64,000 nucleotides of DNA from Hemileia vastatrix (Eukaryota; Basidiomycota; Pucciniomycetes; Pucciniales; Zaghouaniaceae): assembly GCA_030280995.1 (NCBI GenBank), contig JASXTE010000016.1, positions 12,291,001-12,355,000 on the forward strand, in the 5' to 3' direction. The notes under the pieces are model-generated. The model saw only the letters and a list, made by a program, of their open reading frames with translations. It was not told where the DNA came from and did no database searches. The translations under genes and the position numbers were made by a program. Positions 6,849-17,934 of the stretch are shown here, piece after piece. The stretch's first letter is position 1. Every line of letters starts with the position of its first letter.

Positions 6849-9436
6849 TCATCCCTTTCCAACAAACATAATTCACCAGAAGCCGTCCGTTTTGTATGCC
6901 GCTTCTTGGTGCAAACACAACACTGGCACAGAGTAGTAATCCCTGGCCGTGTTTCCCAACCTTCATCTCCAGGAGGTGCTAAACGCATATGTAACCTCCG
7001 CATATCTTCACCAGTGATCCCCAAACTAATCCCCATGCCAGCTTGATACCCTATCCTGGCCTCAAAATCCATCAAAAAAGGACCACCAAGAACAGTTTTG
7101 ACTGCTCCTCTGGCCACATAAAAGTGAACCTTACCAACAGATCCACCAATGCCTAACCTGACATGCTCAGCAGTACCCATCAGCTCTGTTGCATGCCCTC
7201 CAATACCTCTGAGGTTTCCCCCAGTTCCACTTTTAATTGGCAAGCCTATACTCGTCGCTTGCTCCAATGAAATTAAATTAATTTGAGACCCTGAATCGAC
7301 CAAGGCCTTTACTTCTTTACCATTTAGAGTTACCACCAGGTAACCCAGGGGAGCGGAAAAATGTGTATCTACATCTTCCCCAAACTTTTCAACATTTTCA
7401 CAAATATATTCCACCTCTCCAGTGGAAACCCGACGCCTCGTCAAATGCTTCTTTTGCTTTTCAGCAAGCGCTGGACTAATTGTAAATAACTCCCCCAAAG
7501 ATAAGGGAATCTGCAGTTGATTCACCCTATTCAAAACTGCGTCCATCGCATTAGCTTGACCAGAAACTACTGGCTGCTCATACTGGACCTTTGATTTAAC
7601 AACCTTGGCCCTGGGTACCTCTTGAGGTCCAACCGAGCCATCTTCACCCCCCATTATAACATCTTCACTTTCTATAACCCTAACTCCATCACCAGCTTCT
7701 TGCACTAATCCTGATCCATCGCTAGTCCTTCTTACTCCCTCCATTGGGATGGGACCGCTAAAACTTGGTCTGGGTAGAGACGCCAACGGTACGTCCTCCT
7801 CAGAATCCGAATCATCCTCTGGCATAGGCTCACCATTTAAATCAAACTTGCCATAACTAGGGGGCCCCATATCAGCAATCCCCTTCTGCATTTTATATAA
7901 TTTGTCCTTAGAGTAAGGGTTCAATTTGTTGGCGGCAGTTTGAGCACTAGAATTCTTGTCCTTAGAGTAAGGGTTCACTTTGTTATTGGCCTTGCCAGGA
8001 TTAGCCCTCAATTGGCTCTGAATGCTACTTTTCGCCTTAGTAGCAGCTGCTCTTCTAGCAGCATTAACATCGTATTCGCCAGCCATACAGCTGCCCTCCA
8101 CCTGGGCAACCGTCGCCAGCTCTAAACCACCAAAAGAAGTAGAAAATGTGGCTTTACTGACCTCTTTCTCCTTGCCCTTGTCAGCTTTACCACTATTACC
8201 ATTACCATTTTTGCCACCCTTGGCATTAACATCTTCATCCGTCACCTCTTCAAATCTGGCTCTCCTTTCAGCCGTTAAACTTCTTCTGACCAAATCAGAA
8301 GGAGACTGTCCATCACTGGGCTTGATGAACGAACCATCAGGAAATTTATAAACTTTACCATCAAATAAAACTCGCCCAGCATCCATATCCTTATCAAGAG
8401 CAAAACAAACTGTTGCTCTGTGACCCCTCCTATTACAATAGGAGCACACCTTTGGCTCATCGTAGCCACCTCTATATCCATTACCACCATTCCCACCATT
8501 TCTCCCATTGCCTGGGAAGCGGTTACCATTATTATTGCCATTATAATTTCGACGTTCATAACCTCTGGACTGATAAGAAGTCGACGTCGACGAAGAAGCG
8601 ATTGGGGCCTTATTGGCCTTCTGGGTTTCTTGAACAAATATTTTTAACTGTTTAGTTAAATCGGCCAAATGATCGACCATCTTATTATCTACATTGCCCT
8701 CAACTTTATCAGCAGGTAATCCCATTTGAGCCTTCTTGGCCTCCTGGGCTTTGACCATAATATCGTTGTTTTCGGCCAAAACTTCGCTAACCTTGCTAAC
8801 ATATTGAGTGCATGACTCTTGATATTTGTCCAACGCCAACAACTTGAGATGGGCCTGAATGTTCTCTTTGATAACCTCCAGAGCCGGCAGTTTCTGCTCA
8901 CCATTAGGCAGTTCCTTCATCAAATCTTTTCTTGAAAGATCCTTCAAGACGTCCATTCGAATATCCCTGCTGCATGCTGACCAAAACAAATCTTTTGCTT
9001 GGTTCTCATGCACTAACTCGTCCACCAGTATGAGATATTCCACCACTTCATCAAACTGAACACAGAGCTTTTTGAAGTCAGCCATAGAAGAAACACCACC
9101 TTTTGCTTGCCAGTCTCCAACAATTTTATTGAGGTCCATCATAGTAAACCTAACACCCCATCTATCAACCATAGCTTTAGAAAGCTTAACCCAATCCTTG
9201 TCCTTGAATGCCTGCATAGCAATAACCTCTTTTTCCACCTCCCTATCAGCAATAAAAAATCTAACTTGCTTCACCATATCCACATGAGAAGCACCATCAA
9301 CAGCAGCAGCAGCTTCATACCTGCTTATGAACCATTTAACCTCCTCCCCATCAAACTTTGGGCCATCCCAAGAAACAATTCTAACTGAGGGAGTAAGAGG
9401 GTTAGAAGATCCAGAAGCAACAGCAGAAGAAGACAT
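6827..9436 (-). CDS. Element A Gag-protease polyprotein
   Basis: An 869-residue intact frame. It builds the virus-like particle and supplies the aspartic protease. The N-terminal capsid-like region (about 20-230) contains the block WDGPKFDGEEVKWFISRYEA, shared with element B. A glycine/asparagine-rich basic stretch (NGNNNGNRFPGNGRNGGNGG) precedes a CCHC zinc knuckle, CX2CX4HX4C, near 329-342. A duplicated NPYSKDK segment lies near 485-515. The retropepsin active site is LVDSGSQ near 713, with the flap-side ILGGPFLMDFEARIGYQ later. A cysteine-rich tail (CQCCVC) leads to the frameshift site. The start at 9436 is the first ATG after the leader and opens with a plausible Ser-rich N terminus. Confidence 0.93.
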   Translation of the reverse strand: MSSSAVASGSSNPLTPSVRIVSWDGPKFDGEEVKWFISRYEAAAAVDGASHVDMVKQVRFFIADREVEKEVIAMQAFKDKDWVKLSKAMVDRWGVRFTMMDLNKIVGDWQAKGGVSSMADFKKLCVQFDEVVEYLILVDELVHENQAKDLFWSACSRDIRMDVLKDLSRKDLMKELPNGEQKLPALEVIKENIQAHLKLLALDKYQESCTQYVSKVSEVLAENNDIMVKAQEAKKAQMGLPADKVEGNVDNKMVDHLADLTKQLKIFVQETQKANKAPIASSSTSTSYQSRGYERRNYNGNNNGNRFPGNGRNGGNGGNGYRGGYDEPKVCSYCNRRGHRATVCFALDKDMDAGRVLFDGKVYKFPDGSFIKPSDGQSPSDLVRRSLTAERRARFEEVTDEDVNAKGGKNGNGNSGKADKGKEKEVSKATFSTSFGGLELATVAQVEGSCMAGEYDVNAARRAAATKAKSSIQSQLRANPGKANNKVNPYSKDKNSSAQTAANKLNPYSKDKLYKMQKGIADMGPPSYGKFDLNGEPMPEDDSDSEEDVPLASLPRPSFSGPIPMEGVRRTSDGSGLVQEAGDGVRVIESEDVIMGGEDGSVGPQEVPRAKVVKSKVQYEQPVVSGQANAMDAVLNRVNQLQIPLSLGELFTISPALAEKQKKHLTRRRVSTGEVEYICENVEKFGEDVDTHFSAPLGYLVVTLNGKEVKALVDSGSQINLISLEQATSIGLPIKSGTGGNLRGIGGHATELMGTAEHVRLGIGGSVGKVHFYVARGAVKTVLGGPFLMDFEARIGYQAGMGISLGITGEDMRRLHMRLAPPGDEGWETRPGITTLCQCCVCTKKRHTKRTASGELCLLERDECPHFLG
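6833..6839 (-). promoter_or_regulatory. Probable -1 ribosomal frameshift slippery heptamer, element A
   Basis: In the gag frame the codons are CAT TTT TTG GGG TAG, giving the heptamer T TTT TTG (X XXY YYZ) two codons before the gag stop. A -1 slip enters the pol frame (TTT TTT GGG GTA GCA). Element B has T TTT TTA GGG TAA at the homologous place (54553-54559), and its downstream -1 frame aligns with A (GADRS / RADRP). Conservation of heptamer, register and stop distance supports function. I did not establish a downstream stimulatory structure. Confidence 0.75.
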
Positions 9437-9586
9437 CCCAATAAGTAATGAAAAGAGTTAACAATCGATAAAATAACAAGCCTCTTGCAGGCCAATAACA
9501 AAAATCCAATTAGAGTTTCAGAGAATAAGCCTCTTGCAGGCTAAGAACGTTCTTGATCCAAGTAAGTCTTAGAAAAAGCTAGAGAT

Positions 9587-9609
9587 TTCGAACCCCACGT
9601 TGGGCGCCA
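9587..9609 (-). other. Primer-binding site of element A
   Basis: Read on the plus strand, the 23 nt TTCGAACCCCAC-GTTGGGC-G-CCA look like a tRNA 3' end: a TTCGAAC T-loop, a T-stem strand, a 7-nt acceptor strand, a discriminator base and CCA. The element sense is the complement, TGGCGCCCAACGTGGGG, placed 4 nt inside the LTR edge, as in B. The priming tRNA species was not identified. Confidence 0.8.
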
Positions 9610-9613
9610 ACTA

Positions 9614-10833
9614 TGGTAAGGTAAACTCTTAAAGTCGCCTTGCTGTAAGCAGAATCCGGAGGAGATATGTGGATTTAGCTGAAAACCCCGTCCTTCCAAT
9701 AAAAATAATAAAATGGGAATTCTAAATCACTAAGCTAACCAATCTACTTGAATCTGATTGATAAAAATAATGAAACTCTAAAATATTTAACGCTTATTGA
9801 GATTAAAAGAAAGTGGCTGTTGAGAAAAGAAATACTGATAACAACAATTAAGGTGTACCAGTGAAAGATCTGTAAAGATTGACTTTTATGTTTTTATAAT
9901 AATTTAAATTTTTATGAGACAGCAATAATCAAGTCCCAGCGATGAAGACCTTTCTAAAGATACCCTGTATGAAGTGTTATTTAAACTGTTGAATTGTATT
10001 TCTAAGATGTTATGTAAAAAAAATAATAATGTTATAAGGGTATTACAAGTTATTTTAATTTGTTGAGTAATAAAAAATGAGACTGTGGTGGTTAAAGATT
10101 AAGCTGTATGTTGTGTCCCCCCTTCTCAATTTCGAGTTTGAGAAGCGCTTAAGTATTCCTAGTCACGTGCCTAAGTTTTCCCCTCCAGAGCTCTTCCAGA
10201 GTCAATCCGGAGCCCGTACGGAGTCCGTACGGAGCCGGAACGGAGTCCGTACGGAGTCGAAACGGAGTCCGTCCGGACTTCCGGACTCAATTTAGAACCT
10301 TAAAACCATAATAAAAAATCTAGAAAAATTACACATAATAGAGCTACTTCCCCTTTACCTACCAAACTAATTTTCGTAGTCTGCGCAGCTCTAATTACCC
10401 CGTGAAAATTCATCAAAGTTAAGTAATTTTTGAAAACATAAATATTTCTATAAAACTTTAAAATTCATTTAAAAATTTAAGAAAAATAGTAAAAATTCTG
10501 GGAAAATTTCCCAAGGTTCTTGAGTAACTCGACTTGATACTTATAAATTTTCAGACCGTAAAAATAAGTTTTCTCCGTAAAATAAATTGTATTTGTGTAG
10601 GCATTCGCTCGTGACCAATTTCTTCATATTTTAAACTCCAATAAATTAAATAAAACCCTTTTATAAAAAATAATAACACCAATCTTGCATGCCGTGATAA
10701 CTCCATTTACGTATTTAGGTGCCGTACTAAACTTTAGGCTACCACACCGGATCAGATTTATCTTTGGGGACCTCTTCTTGGAGTGTCAGAATTTTCTGGG
10801 GAATTTTTGATTGGTGTTTTACAAAAAATTAAG
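9614..10833 (-). repeat. 5' LTR of element A (about 1.2 kb)
   Basis: The inner edge is well placed: plus-strand TGGTAAGG begins 4 nt after the primer-binding site. The outer edge is less certain. GGTGTTTTACA at 10833 gives the expected TG...CA termini, but the other LTR is outside the window, so it cannot be aligned. The segment has no credible coding frame and contains the GC-rich repeat at 10200-10290. Confidence 0.6.
10200..10290. repeat. CpG-dense repeats of CGGAGTCCGTA type in the LTR
   Basis: About seven imperfect copies of CGGAGTCCGTA or CGGAGCCCGTA, joined head to tail, with internal palindromes CCGTACGG and TCCGGACTTCCGGA. It is a sharp CG-rich island in otherwise AT-rich sequence. 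Its position inside the LTR suggests a promoter or regulatory role, but that is inference. Confidence 0.75.
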
Positions 10834-10927
10834 ACAAATTATCATATAGGTATGTGAAGCTTCTTCAATATCATGTCCACAAAATGTATATGAACTAAAA
10901 ATTTTATCACAATAACACTAAGGTGAT

Positions 10928-11227
10928 ATGGAGCCAACGATGCTATCAAGAATGATTCAACTTCAGAATTATACTTTTGTAACCATGAACTCAAAAACCA
11001 CAAAGTTTTTTAAATCAAAAGATGAAAAAATTTCTGGAAAAGCTTTCCTGCTTAAACCAGATATATATGAAAAGTTTTTGATGGTGGCCAAAACACAAGA
11101 TAGCAAATGCATCAGTCATAAAGACTATTTAATCAGCTATTTGGGGAAGCCTGTAAGTTCTAAAGGAATCAGAAGGAAATTTTTCATAATACAAAGGGAT
11201 TTCCTTCTCAGTCACAAGACCAAATAA
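10928..11227 (+). CDS. Hypothetical 99-residue ORF just outside element A
   Basis: Unrecognised. The frame encodes a lysine- and phenylalanine-rich protein (TTKFFKSKDEKISGKAFLL, GIRRKFFIIQRDF). It has no signal peptide, membrane segment or known motif. The composition is more gene-like than that of neighbouring chance ORFs, but no second exon or homologous copy was seen in the window. It may be a fragment of a decayed mobile element or a chance frame. Confidence 0.25.
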   Translation: MEPTMLSRMIQLQNYTFVTMNSKTTKFFKSKDEKISGKAFLLKPDIYEKFLMVAKTQDSKCISHKDYLISYLGKPVSSKGIRRKFFIIQRDFLLSHKTK

Positions 11228-11697
11228 CTTTATTTCATATAAGGATGGGAACAAAACAAACTATGGAATAGTTTTATAAATATTGATTTTTAAGTTTCCT
11301 GGTTTTGGTGAAGAATATGCTTTCACATTCAAAACATCATTATTTTAAAGCCTGAAACAAATTATTTGGCTTCTCTTCATTTGATTAAAACTTATTTGGG
11401 AAAAATTTGTGTTACAAGCTCATTAATTGAGTCATCACAAGTTGAAAAATTTTGTGCTTATTGACTCCTGAGCAGAAATGGCATCAGTAGTTCACATGAT
11501 TTCATTATTTTTACTCCAGTCAATCATCTTCCATTTTCTATCAAGTAATGATGCAAGAAAAAATAATTTTTTTTAAGGATAATAGTTTATTTTTTTTATA
11601 TTAAATTTTTATCTTCTGTAATGTAAAATATTGGATAGTAAAAATAACCACAATTTTCCCCAAAATTACAGCCAGTAAGTTAAAATTTATTAAAAAA

Positions 11698-13506
11698 TTA
11701 CACCGAGACATAATTATTCTCCAAATCTTCATCAGGAGAGTATAAAATGTCAGTATTATCATGAGAATTAACAAAACTTTTCTCATAATCATCATCAAAA
11801 ATGCCTCCAGACATGTAATCACTATGCTTGCAAACCAAGTCATATTTTTCAACAACTGAACTCAGGAAATTTGCAGCAAATCTATTGGCTCCAAGCCATT
11901 CATCTGAGTCACTCAAAATATTACTTTTAGGTAGTAAACTCTTACTCGCATTAGTAAAAAATGCAACCATTTCCCAGTTTGGGATAGATTTTTGTTGATA
12001 TGGAGACAACTCACAAAGCCAGTGGCAATTATAAAAGTCCACTGGAAGCCCTTTTGGAGGCCTCTAAAGTTTTATTTCACCTGTATTCTAGGAACCTTTC
12101 TAACTCTTGAGTGATCAATTTTATATGTGAGGGCCTTTTTTTTTTTATCTCAGAGTCAAGTCTCCAGAAGAAGATGTTGGCAGATTTAGAACAATAATTT
12201 AACTTCTTGATCTTGAAGCACCCACTCTCAACATCTTCTTCATTGTCACTGTGTTAAAGGGGATTTTTGATGATAGATATGTATCTATCATGTAATTTAT
12301 GTTTCAAGGCATATTCCAGTCTTTTTTTAAAAAGCTAATTATAAATATTAGTAAAGTAGAATTTTATGATTGGTGTATTTACAGAATATACCTTATTGCA
12401 ATTATTACCAGCTTTCTTAATTTCTGCCACTGTTGCTAAAGTACCAGAGAATCTTAATTCCTTTTGGTATTTTTGAGTCTAAAAATAGTGGAAATAATGA
12501 TTGTATGTCTGAAAAAGAATAATCACATTATTGAGATATTTATGATTTTCAGGCCAAAAATCATAAGATCATGAAGCTATTCCAGTCTGAAACAAAGATA
12601 TGGCAGAAAATCTACAAGATATTTTAAAAAACTATTGGGACCTTTGAGTAGATTTGGCCCCCAGCGTTTGATACCTAGTTGGCCAAGTGCGCTTGAATTT
12701 ATTGGAGGAAATTTTCATCAGTTTTAAGAAACTTCTTATTCACATTTACAGAATTAGCCAAATTTTTTTGAGATGTTCTGTTTCTTGGACACTTAGCAAA
12801 TTGGGAGCTGAGGAATTATCAGAGACTCTTTAAATTTGGGGTGGATCAGAAAATTGACATTCAAAATTGGCCTCTTCTTTAGGAGTAGGAATTTCAGAAA
12901 ACAAATGTATTTCATTTAAGCCCCACAAAAGTCATTTTCTTGTAGAAAGAACTCTTTAGAAAAAAATAGGTACCTAAAAAGATATTGAAATTGTAAAAAT
13001 ATGTGAACTTACTTTATTTGTGAGAAAATCCTGAGGAAAATCATGACTCATCATTTGGTTTAGCTTTCTTCTGATATTCTTTTTGGAAGAGGCAGCATGG
13101 GTGGAGGTTTGTTGTGAGCTTTGCTGAGATGAGGCAAACTAAGGCTCAGAAATATTTGCAACAGTGAAGATAAAACTATTATAATGATTCAAACATAGAA
13201 AAATATCCACAGAAGTAGGATAAATTAGAGAAGGCTATATATTTTCATTTACTTTGTTATTTGATGGGGATGTTGCAGGACAGGGTGTAAGGCAGACAGA
13301 ATCATTGGTGATATCTTTTTCAGAAGTGTCATCTTTTGTTATTGAGCTCTATGTTATTTTTGGTAACTCTAGCTTAAAGGCTGTTAATTTTTGAATGGAA
13401 CAAATCATCTTGCTTCTTCAGAGTTGAGTTCAAGATCTGCTCAACCTGCTCTTCAGTGAAGAGTGTAGGATGCAAATTATCATCATAATCAGGTGAGGCT
13501 GGCATG
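11698..13506 (-). pseudogene. Decayed intron-containing gene of unknown family
   Basis: Three minus-strand stretches look like exon remnants. An ATG at 13506 opens MPASPDYDDNLHPTLF, followed by TEEQVEQILNSTLKKQ. Near 13140-13020 is a Ser/Gln/Thr-rich then basic stretch ending in HDFPQDFLTNK and a GTAAGT donor, with a TTTTTAG acceptor about 50 nt on. The last exon (12060-11698) encodes VDFYNCHWLCELSP, VAFFTNASKSLLP and an acidic tail. Several in-frame stops separate them. The last exon faintly recalls proteins near KDZ-type transposons in rusts, but this is only an impression. Function unknown. Confidence 0.4.
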
Positions 13507-16500
13507 ATAAAATGCAGGAATAAGGAAAAGACATGGCAATGAGTAAACTTTATTGAACAAAGGAAGGTAACAAAACTAGAAATCTATTAGAATAAATATC
13601 TTTTAGCCTTTGTTAATTGCACAAAGAGATAAAATTAGAGAGAAATTTACAAGATAAATATTTTATTAGTTCAAATTTCACAATTTAATGCAGAAGTGGA
13701 AAACCTTTGGGGTTTTTTGACATATATTCTCTGGAAAATGTGAAATAACCTTAGCTTTTCAGCAGGGAATCATTGAAACCTGCAAGAATCTCCTTTTGTT
13801 TGTTCATGTGAAGGTTTTGTTACATAGCATTAAACCTGGAAATAAACATATAGTGGATTAACGCTAGGAAATGGGGTAACAGTGAAGTGACAGAAGTGAG
13901 CTGAGTAATATAACATTAGGGGAATTTGAAGTGTTTAGATTTATATAAAATGAAACAAAAAAGTAAAAAAGAGATATGTTTGGAACACAGAGCTTTCCAT
14001 GTTGAATTTGACAAGTGAAAGAAGAATTTTCAATGTAGAAGCTGAATAGATATTGAAAGCTGTGGAAATTTGAGTTTAAATAATAGATTTTTATTGTGTG
14101 AAAGTAGTTTTTCTGAAAGGAAGGTAGAATTATTCCCACTGACAAGGTGTGCAAAAAATGTTGGTATTTTTTGGGGATTGCATATGAGATTTAGGTGTGG
14201 TTTCAATGAAATATTTCAAATGCAGCTGCATCTACTTAATGTAGGTTAGCCAAATTAAACGGCTTTTTGCATGCTGTGTTATATTGAATTATATTTTAAT
14301 ACTTATTGGATATGTACTACAGTATTCATATAGGACCATTTAAATCTTCTATACAGCTCACTATTCAAGCTATTTCACGTCTTTGTACTTGAAATCAGCC
14401 TGAAAAATTCTGTTTTTCTTTTTTGGTTAGTTAATTAGTTAATTACTACTTCACTTTTTAAGTTAGTTAGTTTATTTCTGCTTTACATTTTTAGTAAGAT
14501 ATTTTTTAGTTACTTTTTTTGATTTTGATTTTGATTTTTAGATTAATTAAGTAGTTTAATATTCTTTTTCTGTTTTATTTAGTTAATTAGTTGATTAATA
14601 ATTTGCTTTTGAGTTAGCTGGTGAGTTTAATTCTGATTTACATATCTAGTTATTTGGTTAGTTTATTACTCCTTTTCTATTTTAGTTTTATAGAAAGTCT
14701 ATTATTGCTTTTATTATTCAGCTTGTTAGTTGATTAATTGCTGTTTTTCTTTTTAATTTTGTAAGTTTTTTTAATACTGCTTATCTTTTTTGGATATTAA
14801 ATTAGTTTATTTCTGCTTTTCACTTATAGTTGGTTAGTGAGTTTTATACTAATTTTTTTTCTTAGTTAGCTTGAGTAGAGGGGAATGGTGGATAGAAGGG
14901 GAGTGATTCAAGGTGATGATGAGAGATGGAGATAGTAGATAGATGGCTTAAGAATGGGAGATAGTTGAGGAGATTTGAAAAAAGGTGAGAAGAGGTGGAG
15001 AGAGTTGAGGAGTGCTTTGATGAAGGTGAAAGGTGGAAAAAGGTGCAATGAATTAGAAACCAAAATAGAGGGGAGCCAATTGTAGCAAAGTAGAGGGAAT
15101 GGGGGTGAGCCTGATGTGAAGGGAAAAGATGAGGTGAAAGATAGAAGGGATTTGTAAGCCTCATAGATATCTGTTTTTTATTTCTAATTCTAAGGAGGGA
15201 GAGTGGGAGAGAGAAGCAGAAAATAGAATGAAAAATTGCAATAGGGTGGGGTGACTTGTAGGAGGAGGAAGAAAGGGTGTCACCAGTTAGTTTGAAAGTG
15301 GTATAGGTTGGCGTGTGCTGGTGTGGCTGGGTTTATGAATCAAGGAGGGTGATGGGGTGTTTTGCAATGTAGTTACATGGGGAGGTTGGTAAGAGAAGGG
15401 GAGAAAAGCTTTAAAAAGTCTAGTGGGAGGTTACAGAGAGATAAAATTCTGTAAATAAGATGAGGAAGGGGAGAGAAGAAGAGAAGATGATGAACTGGAG
15501 AGGAGAAACTTATCAAAAATAAAAACGATGTAATGAAGAGAAGTGGAAAAGAGGAAAATAGTAATTTAAAAAAAGATAACAAGAAATAAACAAAAAATAA
15601 GTATAATTAGGGGATGACTTTATGATGATGAGATGATGTGAGCCAAGAAAATTCTAATTTCAGAAAGGCATTAAACTAAGAGGTGATCAAATAAGGCTAC
15701 TCTTTAAATCATACCAAGAGTTATACCCTGCAACCAAAAACTGAACTATACATCTAGTTCAGGGGGTTTTTCCCCTGTGAGATTATATTATTACCTCTGT
15801 ATTTATAGAGAGCACATTTCCTAGTTTTAGATTGGCATATGTTAGTAATTGAGGCTTGAAATATGCATCCAGTAGCATAAAATAGTGAAAAAAATAAAAT
15901 TTAGTAATGAGTAGTGAGTATAGTGGCTTGAAAAGATAATTTGTGAAATGGTGGTGTAATCAAGAGTGAAATTAAGTATCTTGATGAGAAATGCAAAATA
16001 ATAAAAATTTGGAATGGAGAGGTGCAATTTAATGACACAAAGCAAGTATCTGTTAGTGTATATACTTACTTGAACCCAATATTCAATAAAATGAATAGAT
16101 CCTGTGAGGGGTAAATGACATGGTACTAAATATGCATTAAAGTTAAAGTTAATTATGCATGGAGCGGGGTGTTACTGACTCAGAGGTAGATACCCAAACC
16201 CACTCAATTTAAAGATGGTTGGACAACCATCTTTAGTGGAATTTGCACAGCCAAAAAAGGAGTCAAAATTAGAATTAATTTTCAGACAGTTAACTACAAT
16301 GTGAAGGTCACATGGTTTCACTTGAGTGAACTTTGGAGAAGTATTATTTGAGAAAGGTATGATAAATTAACACTAAAAAAAAAAAACTAACTGAGCATGT
16401 GAAAAAAATGTTAGCACTTGATAGCAGGTGCCAGGTTTATTTTTCTGGTGAATTTGTTGGATGTTCATGAAGCTGTAAATTAAGATAAGAAGTTGTGAGA

Positions 16501-16851
16501 ATAGAAGTTTAAGCAGAAAAATTTGGTATAGAAAGTAATCAAGAGTAATAGAATTTTCTATGGTGTGAAGGATTAAAATGTGATTTGGAAAAGTGTTGGG
16601 AGAGCAGTGAGGTGTGTAAGAATAAATATTTATTTTCATTTTCTATTTTTTAATTATTATCTAAATATATATACATAGATAATCATTAGACATGTGCACA
16701 TGTCACATATTTTGTGGAACTCTTATTTTTGATATTCAATCATAAATATATATATATATGAATAGTGAGCCTGATACTGATTTAAATACTGGGCTATGTT
16801 TCTTTACTTTCCCCTTTTTTTTTCTTGCTCAATTTATTTTATTCATTACTT
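13507..16851. other. Gene-free stretch with strand-biased low-complexity sequence
   Basis: No supported gene. From 14400 to 14860 the plus strand is T-rich, with repeated TTAGTTAATTAG-like words. From about 14870 to 15600 it is strikingly purine-rich (G/A runs), so the minus strand shows long but meaningless Ser/Pro/Leu/His-rich frames. An (AT)n microsatellite lies near 16748-16760. Nothing else could be supported. Confidence 0.6.
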
Positions 16852-17934
16852 TGTGGTCCTCCAACATCAGAGGAGCACTTTGTTGGTCTATTTGGCATTG
16901 TTTTGATATGTCTTAAAAGGCATTGTTTAATAATTGGGTGTTTTATGAAATTATTCAGAAAATATTGGGATTGCGGGGATATGGATATTGCCATTGGATA
17001 GCCCCAGGTTTTCTCTATATTTTATGTCTTGATGACATTTTTCATATTCTAAGTATTTAAGGGATTATTTCTAATTTTTCATTTTAAAAGATTGCTGTTT
17101 AATTTTGTTTTTTGCGTTTTACAGGCTAACCTTAAATCTTAGGGTTAAGTGCTTAGTACCATTAGAATAGGCTAATTTTTCTCTATGTTTTATGTCAAAA
17201 TGTTATTATAGCTTAATTGTGTGTTTTAAAGGTTTTAGTAGTCGTAGCCTATTTTTCTAAGTATTTTGGTTGTTTTCTGGCTTCAGGGCAGTCCGGCCAC
17301 CTCAGGCGGGCCTCCCAATGTCAGGCGGACCGCCTGCCTCAGTGCTAGAAGGCTGGGAAGCGTTTCTAGAGGGGTTTTATGCAAGTTGGCACTCAGAAAC
17401 ACCAAATTTGTTGGTGTGCATGGGCTCTTAGATAGTGGTCTGTGTGTATATAATGAATAAGACAGTTTGGGGCAACATTAATCATCATACAACCATCCGG
17501 AGGTGATATCCTTGTTCCTCACTCAGTTTTCACTGTTTTTTTTGGCCACAATTGGCTGTGTTTGTTGCAAGGTTAGTTCTTCATTTAACTCAACTTTAGC
17601 AACTGTTTTCTCTGGTGTAGTCTTGCAAGGTATATCAAGTATTATTGCTGTCTCTGGTGTGGATTTGCAACCTACATCAAGTATCATTGATTTCTCTGGT
17701 GTGGACGTTGGTCTACATTTCAGCTCTTTGGTTTTGTAGTCTGTCTGGAAACTACTTTCTTGGCTGATCAGGAAGTCAAGTGTATTGGAAAAGGGGCTTC
17801 AAACAACAGGAACCAATTAACTGTAGCAGGTAGATCTCACTTATATTTTTATAAAGGGACAGGGGATTTTCTCTCTGGGTTTTCTCCAACTCCCTTGGTC
17901 AAGGCCTATAGCTAGTACTATAAGATTGTCTACA
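16852..17934 (+). repeat. Solo LTR of the element B family
   Basis: It aligns end to end with the B LTR (50992-52093), from TGTGGTC to TCTACA, at roughly 90 percent identity by eye. Homology stops exactly at both ends and there is no primer-binding site or gag after it. Flanking bases (TACTT and ACGTC) do not form a target duplication. The LTR holds a GC-rich hairpin (CAGGCGG...CCGCCTG near 17315-17340) and a 42-bp tandem repeat at 17609-17720. Confidence 0.85.
17609..17720. repeat. 42-bp tandem repeat inside the B-family LTR
   Basis: Two full units and part of a third, each starting TCTCTGGTGTGG and containing ACATCAAGTAT. The same repeat is at 51772-51883 in the LTR of element B. The period is a multiple of three and the minus strand is open in B (TPEKAMILDVGYKS-type repeats), but nothing else supports translation. 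Confidence 0.7.

Larger units (their letters stand above)
1..10833 (-). mobile_element. Element A: Ty3/gypsy LTR retrotransposon, nearly intact, 3' end outside window
   Basis: In element sense (minus strand) the order is LTR (10833-9614), primer-binding site (9609-9587), Gag-protease ORF, RT-RNase H-integrase ORF in the -1 frame, then at least 2.5 kb of non-coding 3' sequence running off the window start. The protease-RT-RNase H-integrase order is that of Ty3/gypsy elements. Only one nonsense codon is visible in pol, so the copy is young or was active recently. The second LTR and the target duplication cannot be seen. Element B at the right of the window is a diverged, decayed relative with the same layout. 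Confidence 0.9.

Noticed and set aside
7940..9388. Plus-strand frames opposite element A gag
   Set aside because: Shadows of the intact Gag-protease frame.
9587..9609. A tRNA gene, because the plus strand looks like a tRNA 3' half
   Set aside because: Only the T-loop, acceptor strand and CCA are present, next to an LTR; genomic tRNA genes generally lack encoded CCA in eukaryotes. It is a primer-binding site.
13864..16639. Several minus-strand frames of 67-100 codons rich in Ser, Pro, Leu, Phe and His
   Set aside because: They follow from purine-rich or A-rich low-complexity plus-strand sequence and show no domain or conservation.
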